From Cellulomonas wangsupingiae (lineage in GTDB: Bacteria; Actinomycetota; Actinomycetes; Actinomycetales; Cellulomonadaceae): a stretch of 64,000 bases of DNA. Under the pieces are notes generated by a model. The model was not told the DNA's origin. It worked only from the letters and a program-made list of their open reading frames with translations, and made no database searches. The position numbers and the translations under genes were made by a program. Positions 17,050-25,371 of the stretch are shown here, in pieces; position 1 is the first letter of the stretch; each line of letters opens with the position of its first letter. The stretch is from the NCBI RefSeq assembly GCF_024508275.1, contig NZ_CP101989.1, forward strand, positions 806,001-870,000, read 5' to 3'.

Positions 17050-20000
17050 CCACCGACGCCTTCGGCACGGCCGCGCTGCGCGGTGCGGTGCTGGAGGCGT
17101 GGCGGGCCTCGCCCGCGCGGCTGCGGGAGGACGCGAACACCGAGGAGGACCACGCCCGGGGGTACTACCGGGACCGGGTGCTCGTCGAGCTCGCGCAGAA
17201 CGCGGCGGACGCGGCCACGCGCGCGGGCGTCCCGGGGCGGCTGCTGCTGCGGCTGGCGACGACCGACGACGGCACGGCCGTCCTCGTCGCGGCCAACACG
17301 GGCGCACCGCTGGACGCGGCGGGCGTCGCGTCCCTGGCGTCGCTGCGGGCCTCGGCCAAGCGGGACGCCGGGACGGGCACGGTCGGCCGGTTCGGTGTCG
17401 GCTTCGCGGCCGTGCGGGCGGTCGCCGACGAGGTGACGGTGTGCTCGACGACGGGCGCCGTGCGGTTCTCCCTGGCGGACACCCGCGAGCTGCTGGAGGG
17501 GACGGCCGCGCAGGAGGCCGCGCACGGCCGTCCGGGCCTGGCGGACGAGGTCCGCCGGCGTGACGGGTCGCTGCCGGCGCTGCGGCTGCCGTGGCCCACG
17601 GAGGGCCCCCCGCCGACGGGCTACGACACCGCGGTGGTCCTGCAGCTGCGCGACGAGGTCGTGCGCGACGAGGTCCGCGCCCTGCTCGACGGCGTGGACG
17701 ACGTCCTGCTGCTCGCGCTGCCCGGCCTCGTGGAGGTCGTCGTCGACGTGGAGGACGCCGGGCCGCGCCGCCTCGCGGACGTCACCGGGCGCTGGGACGT
17801 CCTGACCGCGGAGGGGGAGGTGCCGCTCGCCCTCGTGGCCGACCGTCCCGTCGAGGAGCGCGCCGCGCGGGCGTGGCGCGTCACCTGGGCGCGGCCGCGC
17901 GACGGGTCCGCCGTGCCGGGGGTGGTGCACGCGCCGACGCCCACCGACGAGCCGTGCTCGCTGCCTGCCGTCCTGGTGGCGACGCTGCCGCTCGACCCGT
18001 CGCGCCGGCACGTGGTCCCGGGCCCGTTGACGGACGCCGTCCTCGACTCGGCGGCGCAGGCGTACGCGCAGCTCGTCGGGCGTGCGGCGGCGGAAGGTGC
18101 CGACGCGACCGCGTGGGTGCCGACGGGCCTGGCGGCCGGCGCGGTGGACGCCGCGCTGCGCGAGCGCGTCGTCGCCGCGCTCGTCCGCACGCCGCTGCTG
18201 GTGCCCGCGTCCCCGCAGGACGCCCTCGTGCCCCCGCTGCGCGCCACGCTGGTGCGCGACCTGCCCGACGGGCCCGCGGTGACCGCGCTGGGTGCGCTCG
18301 TCGCCGGTCTGGTCCGGGTCCCGCCGTCGGGGCTGGCGGCGGCGCGTGCGCTCGGGGTCGAGGAGCGTGCGCTCGCCGAGGTCGTCGACGAGCTGCCGAC
18401 CGGCGGCGACGTCGACTGGCCGGCCCTGTACGACGCGCTGGACGTCGCGGCGCAGGACGCGACCGCGCGCGAAGGGCTCGCGTCCCTGCCGGTGCCGCTG
18501 GCGGACGGCCGCGTGGTGCGTGGCCCGCGGGGCGTCGTGCTGCTGGACGACGACGTCGCCGGGGTGGCGCCCCGGACCCTCGAGGTGCTGCGCACGTGGG
18601 GGCTGCGGGTCGCGGACCCCGCGGTGGTCCGTCCGCTGCTGGCGCGGCTGGGTGCGCGGCGGCTCGACGCCGCGGCGCTGCTGGCGCACCCGGCGCTGCG
18701 TGCCGCCGTGCTGGGGCAGGCGGACGACGACGACCTCGACCGCGCGGACGAGGTGACCGCGGCGGTGCTCGACGTCGTGGCCGCCGCGGGCACCGTGCCC
18801 GCGGACGCGGTGGCCTGGCTGGGCCTGCTGACGCTCGACGCGGCCGACGGTGAGCCCGCCCCCGCGCACGGCCTGGTGCTGCCGGGCGGGCCGGCCGCGC
18901 GGCTGCTCGACGACCGCGTGCTGGCCCCCGTCGCGCTGGACGCCGTGGACCGCTGGGGTCGTGACGTGCTGGTGGCCGTGGGCGTGCGCGACGACCTCGT
19001 GGTGACGACCGTCCCGGACGTGGTCGCGGGCGTCGCCCCGGACGACGACGCGGACGACGCGGCTGCCCTGGCCGCCGCGTCGCTCGACGGCTGGGCCGAC
19101 TACGTCGACGAGCTCGCCGACGCGCTGGGCGCGGGGGCGTACTGCGGTGACGTGCCGGCCGTCGCGGACCTCGACGCGGTGGACGACCGCCGGTGGCCGG
19201 AGGTGCTCGCCCACCTGGCGCGCACGCCGGACCTGCGCGCGGCCCTGGTGACGTCCGTGCGCGGCGAGGGGACGGCCGCCACGGCCCCGTCCTACACCGC
19301 GTGGTGGCTGCGCACGCGCGCCGACCTCGCCCTGCCGGAGGTCTTCGCGCTGCCGGGGTCCGTCGCGCTGCCCGCGGCCCTCGTGCCGCCGGTCCCCGAG
19401 GTGCTGGCCGGCCTGGACGAGGAGGCGCTGCGCGCGCTCGGCGGGGTCGGGTCGCTCGCGGACGTGCCGGCGGCGCGGTGGGCCGCCGTGCTCGACCTGC
19501 TGGGGCCCGTGGGCGGGGTCGTGCCGCTCGACGTCGCGGGGCCGGTGTGGCGCGCCTGGGCGCAGGGCGCCGGGCCGGACGAGCCGCCCGCGGTGCTCCC
19601 GGCGCTGACGGCGCCCGGGGTCGCGCGGCTCGTCGACGACGCCGTGGTGGCGGACGACCCGCGGTGGTGGCAGTGCGCGGGTGCCCAGGGCGTGGCCGTG
19701 GTGCCCGTGCCGGTCGCACCGGGCTCGCGCGGGGCGGCCGGCGTCGCGGAGCTGCTGGACCTGCCGCTGGCGTCGTGGCGTCTCGGCGCCGACGACGACC
19801 TGTCCGGTGCCGGCGAGCCGGAGGACGTGCCCGACGCGCTGCTCGCCCTGCTGCCCGACGCGCCCGCGCAGTGGTGGCGGCACGACGACCTGCGGGTGGT
19901 GGGCGCGCCGGTCGGGTGGTGGGTCACCGGGACGGGGACGCAGGCGCAGGTGCACGCCGTGCACGTCGCGGGGCTGGCGTCCGCGCTGGCGTGGGCGACG

Positions 20001-20087
20001 GGACGGTGGGCGGCGCGCGGGGCCGTCGAGACGCTGCTGACCGACCCGGACGACCCCGACGCGGCGCTCGGCCTCGCACTGGAGTGA
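17046..20087 (+). CDS. Hsp90/sacsin-type ATP-binding protein
   Basis: A 1013-residue protein. The N-terminal 200 residues form a GHKL ATPase domain like that of sacsin and Hsp90: VLVELAQNAADAA (N-box, Asn contacting Mg-ATP), a G1-type segment VLVAANTGAPLD, then GTVGRFGVGFAAV. The long remainder is Ala/Val/Asp-rich with no recognised motif. Start: GTG at 17046, overlapping the DUF3027 stop by 4 bp. Last gene of the csp-DUF3027-ATPase operon. A chaperone or quality-control role is plausible because of the ATPase type and the cold-shock partner, but that is inference. Confidence 0.85.
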   Translation: MTTDAFGTAALRGAVLEAWRASPARLREDANTEEDHARGYYRDRVLVELAQNAADAATRAGVPGRLLLRLATTDDGTAVLVAANTGAPLDAAGVASLASLRASAKRDAGTGTVGRFGVGFAAVRAVADEVTVCSTTGAVRFSLADTRELLEGTAAQEAAHGRPGLADEVRRRDGSLPALRLPWPTEGPPPTGYDTAVVLQLRDEVVRDEVRALLDGVDDVLLLALPGLVEVVVDVEDAGPRRLADVTGRWDVLTAEGEVPLALVADRPVEERAARAWRVTWARPRDGSAVPGVVHAPTPTDEPCSLPAVLVATLPLDPSRRHVVPGPLTDAVLDSAAQAYAQLVGRAAAEGADATAWVPTGLAAGAVDAALRERVVAALVRTPLLVPASPQDALVPPLRATLVRDLPDGPAVTALGALVAGLVRVPPSGLAAARALGVEERALAEVVDELPTGGDVDWPALYDALDVAAQDATAREGLASLPVPLADGRVVRGPRGVVLLDDDVAGVAPRTLEVLRTWGLRVADPAVVRPLLARLGARRLDAAALLAHPALRAAVLGQADDDDLDRADEVTAAVLDVVAAAGTVPADAVAWLGLLTLDAADGEPAPAHGLVLPGGPAARLLDDRVLAPVALDAVDRWGRDVLVAVGVRDDLVVTTVPDVVAGVAPDDDADDAAALAAASLDGWADYVDELADALGAGAYCGDVPAVADLDAVDDRRWPEVLAHLARTPDLRAALVTSVRGEGTAATAPSYTAWWLRTRADLALPEVFALPGSVALPAALVPPVPEVLAGLDEEALRALGGVGSLADVPAARWAAVLDLLGPVGGVVPLDVAGPVWRAWAQGAGPDEPPAVLPALTAPGVARLVDDAVVADDPRWWQCAGAQGVAVVPVPVAPGSRGAAGVAELLDLPLASWRLGADDDLSGAGEPEDVPDALLALLPDAPAQWWRHDDLRVVGAPVGWWVTGTGTQAQVHAVHVAGLASALAWATGRWAARGAVETLLTDPDDPDAALGLALE

Positions 20088-20131
20088 AACGCCCGTTCCG
20101 GGAGGAACTACCGATAAAGGTCACGCTCCGG

Positions 20132-20137
20132 TAACGT
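20132..20137 (+). promoter_or_regulatory. -10 element, leaderless start
   Basis: TAACGT is followed by 6 nt and the GTG of the CAP-domain gene; leaderless arrangement. Confidence 0.5.
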
Positions 20138-20143
20138 CCCGGT

Positions 20144-20908
20144 GTGCCCGTCTCCCGTCGCCGCGACATCCGTCGCTGGGGCGAGCGTCGGGCCCGTCGA
20201 CGGCGTCGGGTGCGGGTGGCCGGGGCGGGGGGAGTCCTCGTCGTCGCGACGGCCCTGCTCCTGTCCGCCGCACCCGGCGCGTACGCCCCGACCGGGCAGG
20301 TCGACCTCGCGCTGACCACGGGTGACCTGGTCGGACGCTTCCAGGACCTCGCGTCGCGCAACGGCGAGCGTCCCGCCGAGGCGGAGCCGACGGAGCCGTC
20401 CCCCGCGACGAGCTCGGCGGCCGGGCAGACGCCGTCGCCCGAAGAGGACGCCGCGGCCCCGCCGGCCCCGCCCGCGGACGCGGCCCCGGCCGCCCCCTCG
20501 CCCGAGCCGCAGGCCGCCGCGCGGCCCGCGGCCGCACCGGGGGGCGAGGGCGCGGCGATGTCCGCCGAGATCGTCGCTCTCGGCAACGCGGAGCGCGCCG
20601 CGGCCGGCCTGCCCGCGCTCGCGGTGTCGTCGTGCGCGACGCGGCAGGCCGAGGAGCGGGCGGGCCTCCTGGTCGCCGAGGGGCGCTTCGAGCACGACCC
20701 GCTGGGCCCGGTGCTCGAGCAGTGCGACGCCGGCACGGTGGGGGAGAACCTGTCGCTCGGCTACCGCTCGGCGCAGGCAGCGGTCGAGGGGTGGATGGAC
20801 TCGCCCGGGCACCGCGAGAACCTGCTGCGCCCGGCGTTCACGCAGATCGGCGTGGCGTGCGTGACGGGGCAGCGCGGGTGGCTGTGCGCGCAGGTCTTCC
20901 TGGGCTGA
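20144..20908 (+). CDS. secreted or anchored CAP-domain protein
   Basis: A 254-residue protein with an Arg-rich N-terminus, one TM/signal segment (about 25-48, VAGAGGVLVVATALLLSAAP), a Pro/Ala/Glu-rich disordered linker (about 75-140) and a C-terminal CAP/SCP domain (about 145-254) with IVALGNAERAAAGLPAL, FEHDP, GENLSLGY and WMDSPGHRENLL. It should act outside the membrane or in the wall. Start at GTG 20144, 6 nt after a TAACGT -10. It converges on the DUF2530 gene, and the two stop codons lie in one hairpin. A second CAP protein sits at 36.5 kb. Confidence 0.88.
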   Translation: MPVSRRRDIRRWGERRARRRRRVRVAGAGGVLVVATALLLSAAPGAYAPTGQVDLALTTGDLVGRFQDLASRNGERPAEAEPTEPSPATSSAAGQTPSPEEDAAAPPAPPADAAPAAPSPEPQAAARPAAAPGGEGAAMSAEIVALGNAERAAAGLPALAVSSCATRQAEERAGLLVAEGRFEHDPLGPVLEQCDAGTVGENLSLGYRSAQAAVEGWMDSPGHRENLLRPAFTQIGVACVTGQRGWLCAQVFLG

Positions 20909-20922
20909 CCGGCGTCAGCCCA
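20901..20922. terminator. shared terminator containing both stop codons
   Basis: Perfect 8-bp stem tgggctga (20901-20908) with tcagccca (20915-20922) and a 6-nt loop. The TGA of the CAP gene and the TGA of the convergent DUF2530 gene form the inner ends of the two arms. Confidence 0.75.
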
Positions 20923-21220
20923 GGATGGTCGGGGCGCCGGGGTCCTCGTCGCCGGGACGGATCATCGCGCCCGTGCCGTCGGACGACAGGCGCCCGTTGT
21001 GCCGCGCCCACAGCACCCCGACGACGCCGAGCGCGACGCCGGCCCCGCACACCCAGACCCACGTCGCCGGCGCGACGCCCAGCCACGACAGCACGCCCGT
21101 GACCACCAGCGCGGCGCCCCACAGGGTCGTGCCGGAGCCCATGACCCGCGCGAGGTCGACGTCGATGGGCGGCGGCGGCGTGCGATGGGGGTGCATCAGG
21201 GTGTGGACGACGGAGGGCAC
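20915..21220 (-). CDS. DUF2530 small membrane protein
   Basis: A 101-residue protein with two TM segments (about 33-50, WGAALVVTGVLSWLGVA, and about 54-69, WVWVCGAGVALGVVGVLW), preceded by PPPPIDVDLARVMGSGT, the usual opening of DUF2530 proteins, and ending in a short polar tail. The start may be GTG at 21220 or the ATG 8 codons downstream (MHPHRTPPPP). Function unknown. It lies 59 bp downstream of the phosphatase gene, same strand. Confidence 0.8.
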   Translation of the reverse strand: MPSVVHTLMHPHRTPPPPIDVDLARVMGSGTTLWGAALVVTGVLSWLGVAPATWVWVCGAGVALGVVGVLWARHNGRLSSDGTGAMIRPGDEDPGAPTILG

Positions 21221-21279
21221 GTCCCGATCGTATCGGCACGCGTGACGCGTCCCGCCGCCGGGTGCGGCGCACGGCCGTC

Positions 21280-21849
21280 TCAGTCGCGCAGGGCGGTGGC
21301 CAGCGCCTCGACGGCCGCGGAGATCTGGTCGAACGTCGCCCGGTACACCGCGTCGGAGCCGCCGATGGGGTCGGGGACGTCGTCGGGACCGACGTCGCCG
21401 AGCTGTCGCACGCCGGGCACGAGGGTGGGCAGGGCGCGCACGCGGGCTCCCGGGGTCGCGCCGGCGGCGCGCAGCGCGTCGGGGTCGACGCGGTCGACGA
21501 GCCGGGCGAGCTCGAGCAGCGTGAACGTGCGGCGGACCGCCGCCGGGACCAGCCGGACGACCTGCGAGCGGTGCTCCCGCGTGAGCGTCAGCACGAGGTC
21601 CGCCTCGCGCACCTGTGCGGCAGTGAGCCGGCGTGCGGCGAAGGAGCCGGCGTCGGCGCCGGCCGCGCGGACGAGCGGGACCATCGGCGCGGACACGGGG
21701 TGGCCGACCACGGCGTGCGTGCCGGCCGACGCGACGTGCACGTCGCCGCCCGCGAGGCGCGCCGCGAGCAGACGCTCGACCACGGGCGACCGGCAGATGT
21801 TGCCGGTGCAGACCGCCAGCACGCGGGCCGGCGACGGGGTGTGTGTCAC
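21280..21849 (-). CDS. low-molecular-weight protein-tyrosine phosphatase
   Basis: A 189-residue cytosolic phosphatase. The P-loop VCTGNICRSP carries nucleophile C14 and R20 (C-x5-R), and the general acid lies in the DDVPDPIGGS segment near residue 155-160. Such enzymes act on phosphotyrosine proteins, often in control of exopolysaccharide synthesis. Start at GTG 21849: it lies 6 nt after a CACGAT -10 and directly precedes the P-loop strand. It is divergent from the purine permease. A UDP-glucose dehydrogenase gene (precursor supply) lies 2 kb away, but no tyrosine kinase is seen. Confidence 0.92.
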   Translation of the reverse strand: MTHTPSPARVLAVCTGNICRSPVVERLLAARLAGGDVHVASAGTHAVVGHPVSAPMVPLVRAAGADAGSFAARRLTAAQVREADLVLTLTREHRSQVVRLVPAAVRRTFTLLELARLVDRVDPDALRAAGATPGARVRALPTLVPGVRQLGDVGPDDVPDPIGGSDAVYRATFDQISAAVEALATALRD

Positions 21850-21855
21850 GCGGAC

Positions 21856-21861
21856 ATCGTG
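21856..21861 (-). promoter_or_regulatory. -10 element, leaderless start
   Basis: On the minus strand CACGAT is followed by gtccgc and the GTG start of the phosphatase gene. Confidence 0.45.
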
Positions 21862-21989
21862 CCCGACGGGTCGGTCGCCGGGCACGTGCACGGACCGGCC
21901 GCGGCGTGGCGGCGCGCGCAGCGGGAGGCGCGCGCGAGGGTCACCTCCCCGCACTGCGGACGGCTTGCATCGGGGCTGTGCCCTTCTGC

Positions 21990-21995
21990 CACACT
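21990..21995 (+). promoter_or_regulatory. -10-like element, leaderless start
   Basis: CACACT is followed by 7 nt and the ATG of the purine permease gene; no ribosome binding site. Confidence 0.4.
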
Positions 21996-22002
21996 GCGGC
22001 TC

Positions 22003-23484
22003 ATGTCGACAACTCCCCCGGCGGAGAAGCTCGACGACGCGTCCGCGCCCCCCCGCAGCGCCGTCGACCGCTTCTTCAAGATCACTGAGCGTGGCTCCAC
22101 CATCGGGACCGAGATCCGTGGCGGTCTCGTCACCTTCTTCACGATGAGCTACATCATCGTCCTCAACCCCCTGATCATCGGCACCCTGCCCGACAGCACG
22201 GGGCAGTTCCTCGGCGGCGGGGACTCACCGGACCTCGCGATGATCGCCGCGGCGACCGCCCTGGTCGCCGGCCTGCTGACGATCGTCATGGGCGTCGTCG
22301 CCAACTACCCGATGGCGCTCGCCGCGGGCCTCGGGCTCAACGCCGTCGTCGCCTACACGGTCGCGCAGCTGCCCGGCATGACGTGGGCCGACGCGATGGG
22401 CATCGTCGTGCTCGAGGGCCTCGTGATCCTCGTGCTCGTGCTGACCGGGTTCCGCACCGCCGTCTTCCGTGCGGTCCCGCGCGAGCTGAAGGTCGCGATC
22501 GGCGTGGGCATCGGCCTGTTCATCGCCCTCATCGGCTTCGTCAACGCCGGGTTCGTCCGGCAGGGCGTGGGCACGCCGCTCGAGCTGGGCTCCGGCGGCT
22601 CGCTCGCCGGCTGGCCCGTCGCGGTGTTCGTGATCGGCCTCGTCCTGGCGATCGTGCTCATGGTGCGCAAGGTGCGCGGCGGTCTGCTCATCGCCGTCAT
22701 CGGCACCACGGTGCTCGCCCTGGTCGTCGAGGCCGTCGCCAACGTCGGCGCCTCGGGGGAGGACAACCCCACGGGCTGGCACCAGAACGTGCCGTCGGTG
22801 CCCGACGTCCTGGTCGAGCTGCCCGACCTGTCGCTCATCGGCCAGTTCTCGCTGTTCGGCGCCGTCGGCAAGATCGGCGTCCTGGCGGTCGTGCTGCTGG
22901 TGTTCTCGATCCTGCTCGCCGACTTCTTCGACACGATGGGCACGATGGTCGCCGTCGGCCAGGAGGCCAAGCTCCTCGACGAGGACGGCAACCCGCCGCG
23001 CACGCAGCAGATCCTGGTCGTCGACTCCCTCGGCGCCGTCGCGGGCGGCATGGGCTCGGTCTCGTCGAACACGGCGTACGTGGAGTCCACGTCCGGCGTC
23101 GCCGACGGTGCCCGCACGGGCCTGGCGTCCGTCGTCACCGGCATCGCGTTCCTGCTCGCGACGTTCCTCGCGCCCCTGGTGGCCATGGTCCCGTCCGAGG
23201 CGGCCGCGCCCGTCCTCGTCGTCGTGGGCTTCCTCATGGTCGCGCAGGTCGCGGACCTGGACTGGAAGTCGCCGGAGGTCGCGATCCCCGCGTTCCTCAC
23301 CCTGGCGCTCATGCCGTTCACGTACTCCATCAGCGTGGGCATCGGTGCGGGCTTCATCGCGTTCGTCGTGGTCAAGCTCGCGCTCGGCAAGGCCCGCAGC
23401 ATCCACCCGCTGATGTGGGTCGCGGCGATCGCCTTCGTCGTCTACTTCACGCTCGGCCCGATCCGGGACGTCCTGGGCGTCTGA
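22003..23484 (+). CDS. NCS2 family purine permease (AzgA/PbuG type)
   Basis: A 493-residue polytopic membrane protein taking up hypoxanthine, guanine or adenine. It has the family opening FKITERGSTIGTEIRGG followed by TFFTMSYIIVLNP, about 12-14 TM segments, and the conserved blocks GLNAVVAYTV, ADFFDTMGTM and SSNTAYVESTSG that place it in the AzgA/PbuG branch. Start ATG at 22003. Its last 38 bp overlap the end of the convergent vanZ-like gene, and a strong hairpin follows its stop. No purine riboswitch is seen in the 153-bp divergent region upstream. Confidence 0.93.
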   Translation: MSTTPPAEKLDDASAPPRSAVDRFFKITERGSTIGTEIRGGLVTFFTMSYIIVLNPLIIGTLPDSTGQFLGGGDSPDLAMIAAATALVAGLLTIVMGVVANYPMALAAGLGLNAVVAYTVAQLPGMTWADAMGIVVLEGLVILVLVLTGFRTAVFRAVPRELKVAIGVGIGLFIALIGFVNAGFVRQGVGTPLELGSGGSLAGWPVAVFVIGLVLAIVLMVRKVRGGLLIAVIGTTVLALVVEAVANVGASGEDNPTGWHQNVPSVPDVLVELPDLSLIGQFSLFGAVGKIGVLAVVLLVFSILLADFFDTMGTMVAVGQEAKLLDEDGNPPRTQQILVVDSLGAVAGGMGSVSSNTAYVESTSGVADGARTGLASVVTGIAFLLATFLAPLVAMVPSEAAAPVLVVVGFLMVAQVADLDWKSPEVAIPAFLTLALMPFTYSISVGIGAGFIAFVVVKLALGKARSIHPLMWVAAIAFVVYFTLGPIRDVLGV

Positions 23485-23977
23485 GCAGCCCCGCGACGGG
23501 CCGGGACCTCACGGGGTCCCGGCCCGTCGTCGTGCCCGCGTCACCCGTCCGCGGCGTCCGCGACCGCTGCGCGCGCAGCACGAGCGCCAGGACGCCCACG
23601 CCGACCGCCGCGCCGAGGGTGTTCATCACGACGTCCTGCAGCGTCGGGTACCGGGTCGGCAGCCACCGCTGCACGGTCTCGACGAGGCCCGAGGTCGCCG
23701 CGCCGAGCAGCACGACCAGCCACCACCGTCGGGCGGGCAGCAGCAGGCCCACCAGCACGCCGAACGGCACGAACATCACCACGTTGGCGACCGCCTCGAC
23801 ACCCAGGTAGGTGACCGGCAGCCCGTGCCCGGCCAGCCACGCGACCGCGCTGCGCACGACCCCGAGCGTCCCGTCGTCCGCCGGTGCGGGTGCCAGCGTG
23901 ACGGCGGCGACGGCCGCGAGGTACACCGTGAGCAGCACGCGTGTCGTCACCCGTCTGCGCCGCGTGAGTCCGGTCAT
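23447..23977 (-). CDS. VanZ-like membrane protein
   Basis: A 176-residue protein with four TM segments (VLLTVYLAAVAAVTLAP, VANVVMFVPFGVLVGLL, WWLVVLLGAATSGLVE and VVMNTLGAAVGVGVLALVL) and the VanZ-type signatures FVPFGVLVG, SGLVETVQ and LQDVVMNTLGA. VanZ relatives are linked to low-level teicoplanin resistance, but most have unknown roles. The C-terminal 35 residues are an Arg/Gly-rich tail coded across the permease terminator and 38 bp of permease coding sequence. Start ATG at 23977, divergent from the dehydrogenase. Confidence 0.87.
   Translation of the reverse strand: MTGLTRRRRVTTRVLLTVYLAAVAAVTLAPAPADDGTLGVVRSAVAWLAGHGLPVTYLGVEAVANVVMFVPFGVLVGLLLPARRWWLVVLLGAATSGLVETVQRWLPTRYPTLQDVVMNTLGAAVGVGVLALVLRAQRSRTPRTGDAGTTTGRDPVRSRPVAGLLRRPGRPGSGRA
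23494..23529. terminator. strong hairpin after permease gene
   Basis: Perfect 15-bp stem (23494-23508 with 23515-23529), 6-nt loop, 10 bp after the permease stop. It lies inside the coding tail of the convergent vanZ-like gene. Confidence 0.75.
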
Positions 23978-23981
23978 GCCC

Positions 23982-24002
23982 GAAAACCGGCCAAAACGGC
24001 CT
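23982..24002. repeat. tandem direct repeat AAAACCGGCC/AAAACGGCC
   Basis: In the 65-bp divergent region between the vanZ-like gene and ugd, aaaaccggcc (about 23983-23992) is followed at once by aaaacggcc (23993-24001). It is A-rich for this genome and could be a binding site for a regulator of either gene. Confidence 0.35.
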
Positions 24003-24042
24003 GTACGCTGCGCGCAGGGCTGTCTCGGACGGGGGAGGACGC

Positions 24043-25368
24043 GTGCGCATCTCGGTCATCGGCTGCGGCTACCTGGGGGCGGTGCATGCGGCCAGCATGG
24101 CGTCCCTGGGGCACGACGTCGTCGGCATCGACGTCGACGCCGGCAAGGTCGCCCGGCTGGCGGCGGGCACGGCGCCCTTCTACGAGCCGGGCCTCCCCGA
24201 GCTCCTCGACGAGGTGTCCGGCACGGGACGGCTGACGTTCAGCACCGACATGGCCGACGCGGCCGGTGCACGTGCGCACTTCCTGTGCGTGGGGACCCCG
24301 CAGGAGCACGGCGAGTTCCGCGCGGACCTGAGGTACGTCGAGTCCGCGTTCGCCGACCTGCTGCCGCACCTGGCCCCCGGTGACGTGGTCGCCGGCAAGT
24401 CCACCGTGCCCGTCGGCACCGCCGAGGCCCTCGCGGCGAGGCTCGCCGGGACCGGTGCCACCCTGGTCTGGAACCCCGAGTTCCTGCGCGAGGGGTTCGC
24501 GGTGCAGGACACGCTGCACCCCGACCGGCTCGTCTACGGCCTCCCCACGGACGACCGAGGCGTGCCGACGCCCGACGGCGAGGCCGCCCGCGCGCTCCTC
24601 GACGAGGTGTACGCCGCGCCTCTCGCGGAGGACACGCCGCTGGTCGTCACGGACTACGCGACGGCGCAGCTCGTCAAGGTCGCGGCCAACTCGTTCCTCG
24701 CCACCAAGATCTCGTTCATCAACGCGATGGCCGAGCTGTGCGAGGCCACCGGGGCGGACGTCACGCGTCTCGCCGACGCGATCGGCTACGACGCGCGCAT
24801 CGGGCGCCGCTTCCTCAACGCGGGCCTCGGCTTCGGCGGCGGCTGCCTGCCCAAGGACATCCGCGCGTTCATGGCGCGCGCCGGGGAGCTGGGGGTCGAC
24901 CAGGCCCTGTCGTTCCTGCGGGAGGTCGACTCCATCAACATGCGCCGCCGCGTGCGCACCGTGGACCTCGTGCGCGAGGTCAGCGCCGGGTCGATCGTCG
25001 GCAAGCGGGTGGCCGTGCTGGGCGCGGCGTTCAAGCCGAACAGCGACGACGTGCGCGACTCGCCGGCGCTGTCGGTCGCCGCCCAGATGCAGCTCCAGGG
25101 CGCCCAGGTCACCGTGACGGACCCGCAGGGGGTCGAGAACGCGCGCGCGAAGTGGCCGGACCTGAAGTACGCGTCCAGCGCGCTCGAGGCGGCGGCCGGC
25201 GTCGACGTCGTCGTGCTCGCGACCGAGTGGGACGAGTACCGCGACCTCGACCCGGACGAGCTGGGGGGTGTCGTCGCCCGCCGGGTGATCGTCGACGGCC
25301 GCAACGTGCTCGACCCCGGGGTCTGGCGTGCTGCCGGCTGGACCTACCGGGCGCTGGGCAGGCCCTGA
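24043..25368 (+). CDS. ugd: UDP-glucose 6-dehydrogenase
   Basis: A 441-residue NAD-dependent enzyme oxidising UDP-glucose to UDP-glucuronate for cell-surface polysaccharides. Features: Rossmann GCGYLGAVHA (7-16), E147 in WNPEFLREG, K212 in QLVKVAANSF, nucleophile C268 in GFGGGCLPKD, and the C-terminal UDP-binding fold with VLGAAFKPNSDDVRDSP. The length is typical. GTG at 24043 with GGGGGAGG upstream. A GDP-mannose dehydrogenase is less likely given the FKPNSDDVRDSP type. No glycosyltransferase genes adjoin it in the window. Confidence 0.93.
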   Translation: MRISVIGCGYLGAVHAASMASLGHDVVGIDVDAGKVARLAAGTAPFYEPGLPELLDEVSGTGRLTFSTDMADAAGARAHFLCVGTPQEHGEFRADLRYVESAFADLLPHLAPGDVVAGKSTVPVGTAEALAARLAGTGATLVWNPEFLREGFAVQDTLHPDRLVYGLPTDDRGVPTPDGEAARALLDEVYAAPLAEDTPLVVTDYATAQLVKVAANSFLATKISFINAMAELCEATGADVTRLADAIGYDARIGRRFLNAGLGFGGGCLPKDIRAFMARAGELGVDQALSFLREVDSINMRRRVRTVDLVREVSAGSIVGKRVAVLGAAFKPNSDDVRDSPALSVAAQMQLQGAQVTVTDPQGVENARAKWPDLKYASSALEAAAGVDVVVLATEWDEYRDLDPDELGGVVARRVIVDGRNVLDPGVWRAAGWTYRALGRP

Positions 25369-25371
25369 GGG

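Noticed and set aside
15909..19964. Minus-strand open frame of 1351 codons
   Set aside because: Antisense to the DUF3027 and ATPase genes; its apparent repeats are just the minisatellite read backwards.
21850..22002. Purine riboswitch before the purine permease
   Set aside because: Too short and without the conserved purine riboswitch core; the gene appears leaderless.
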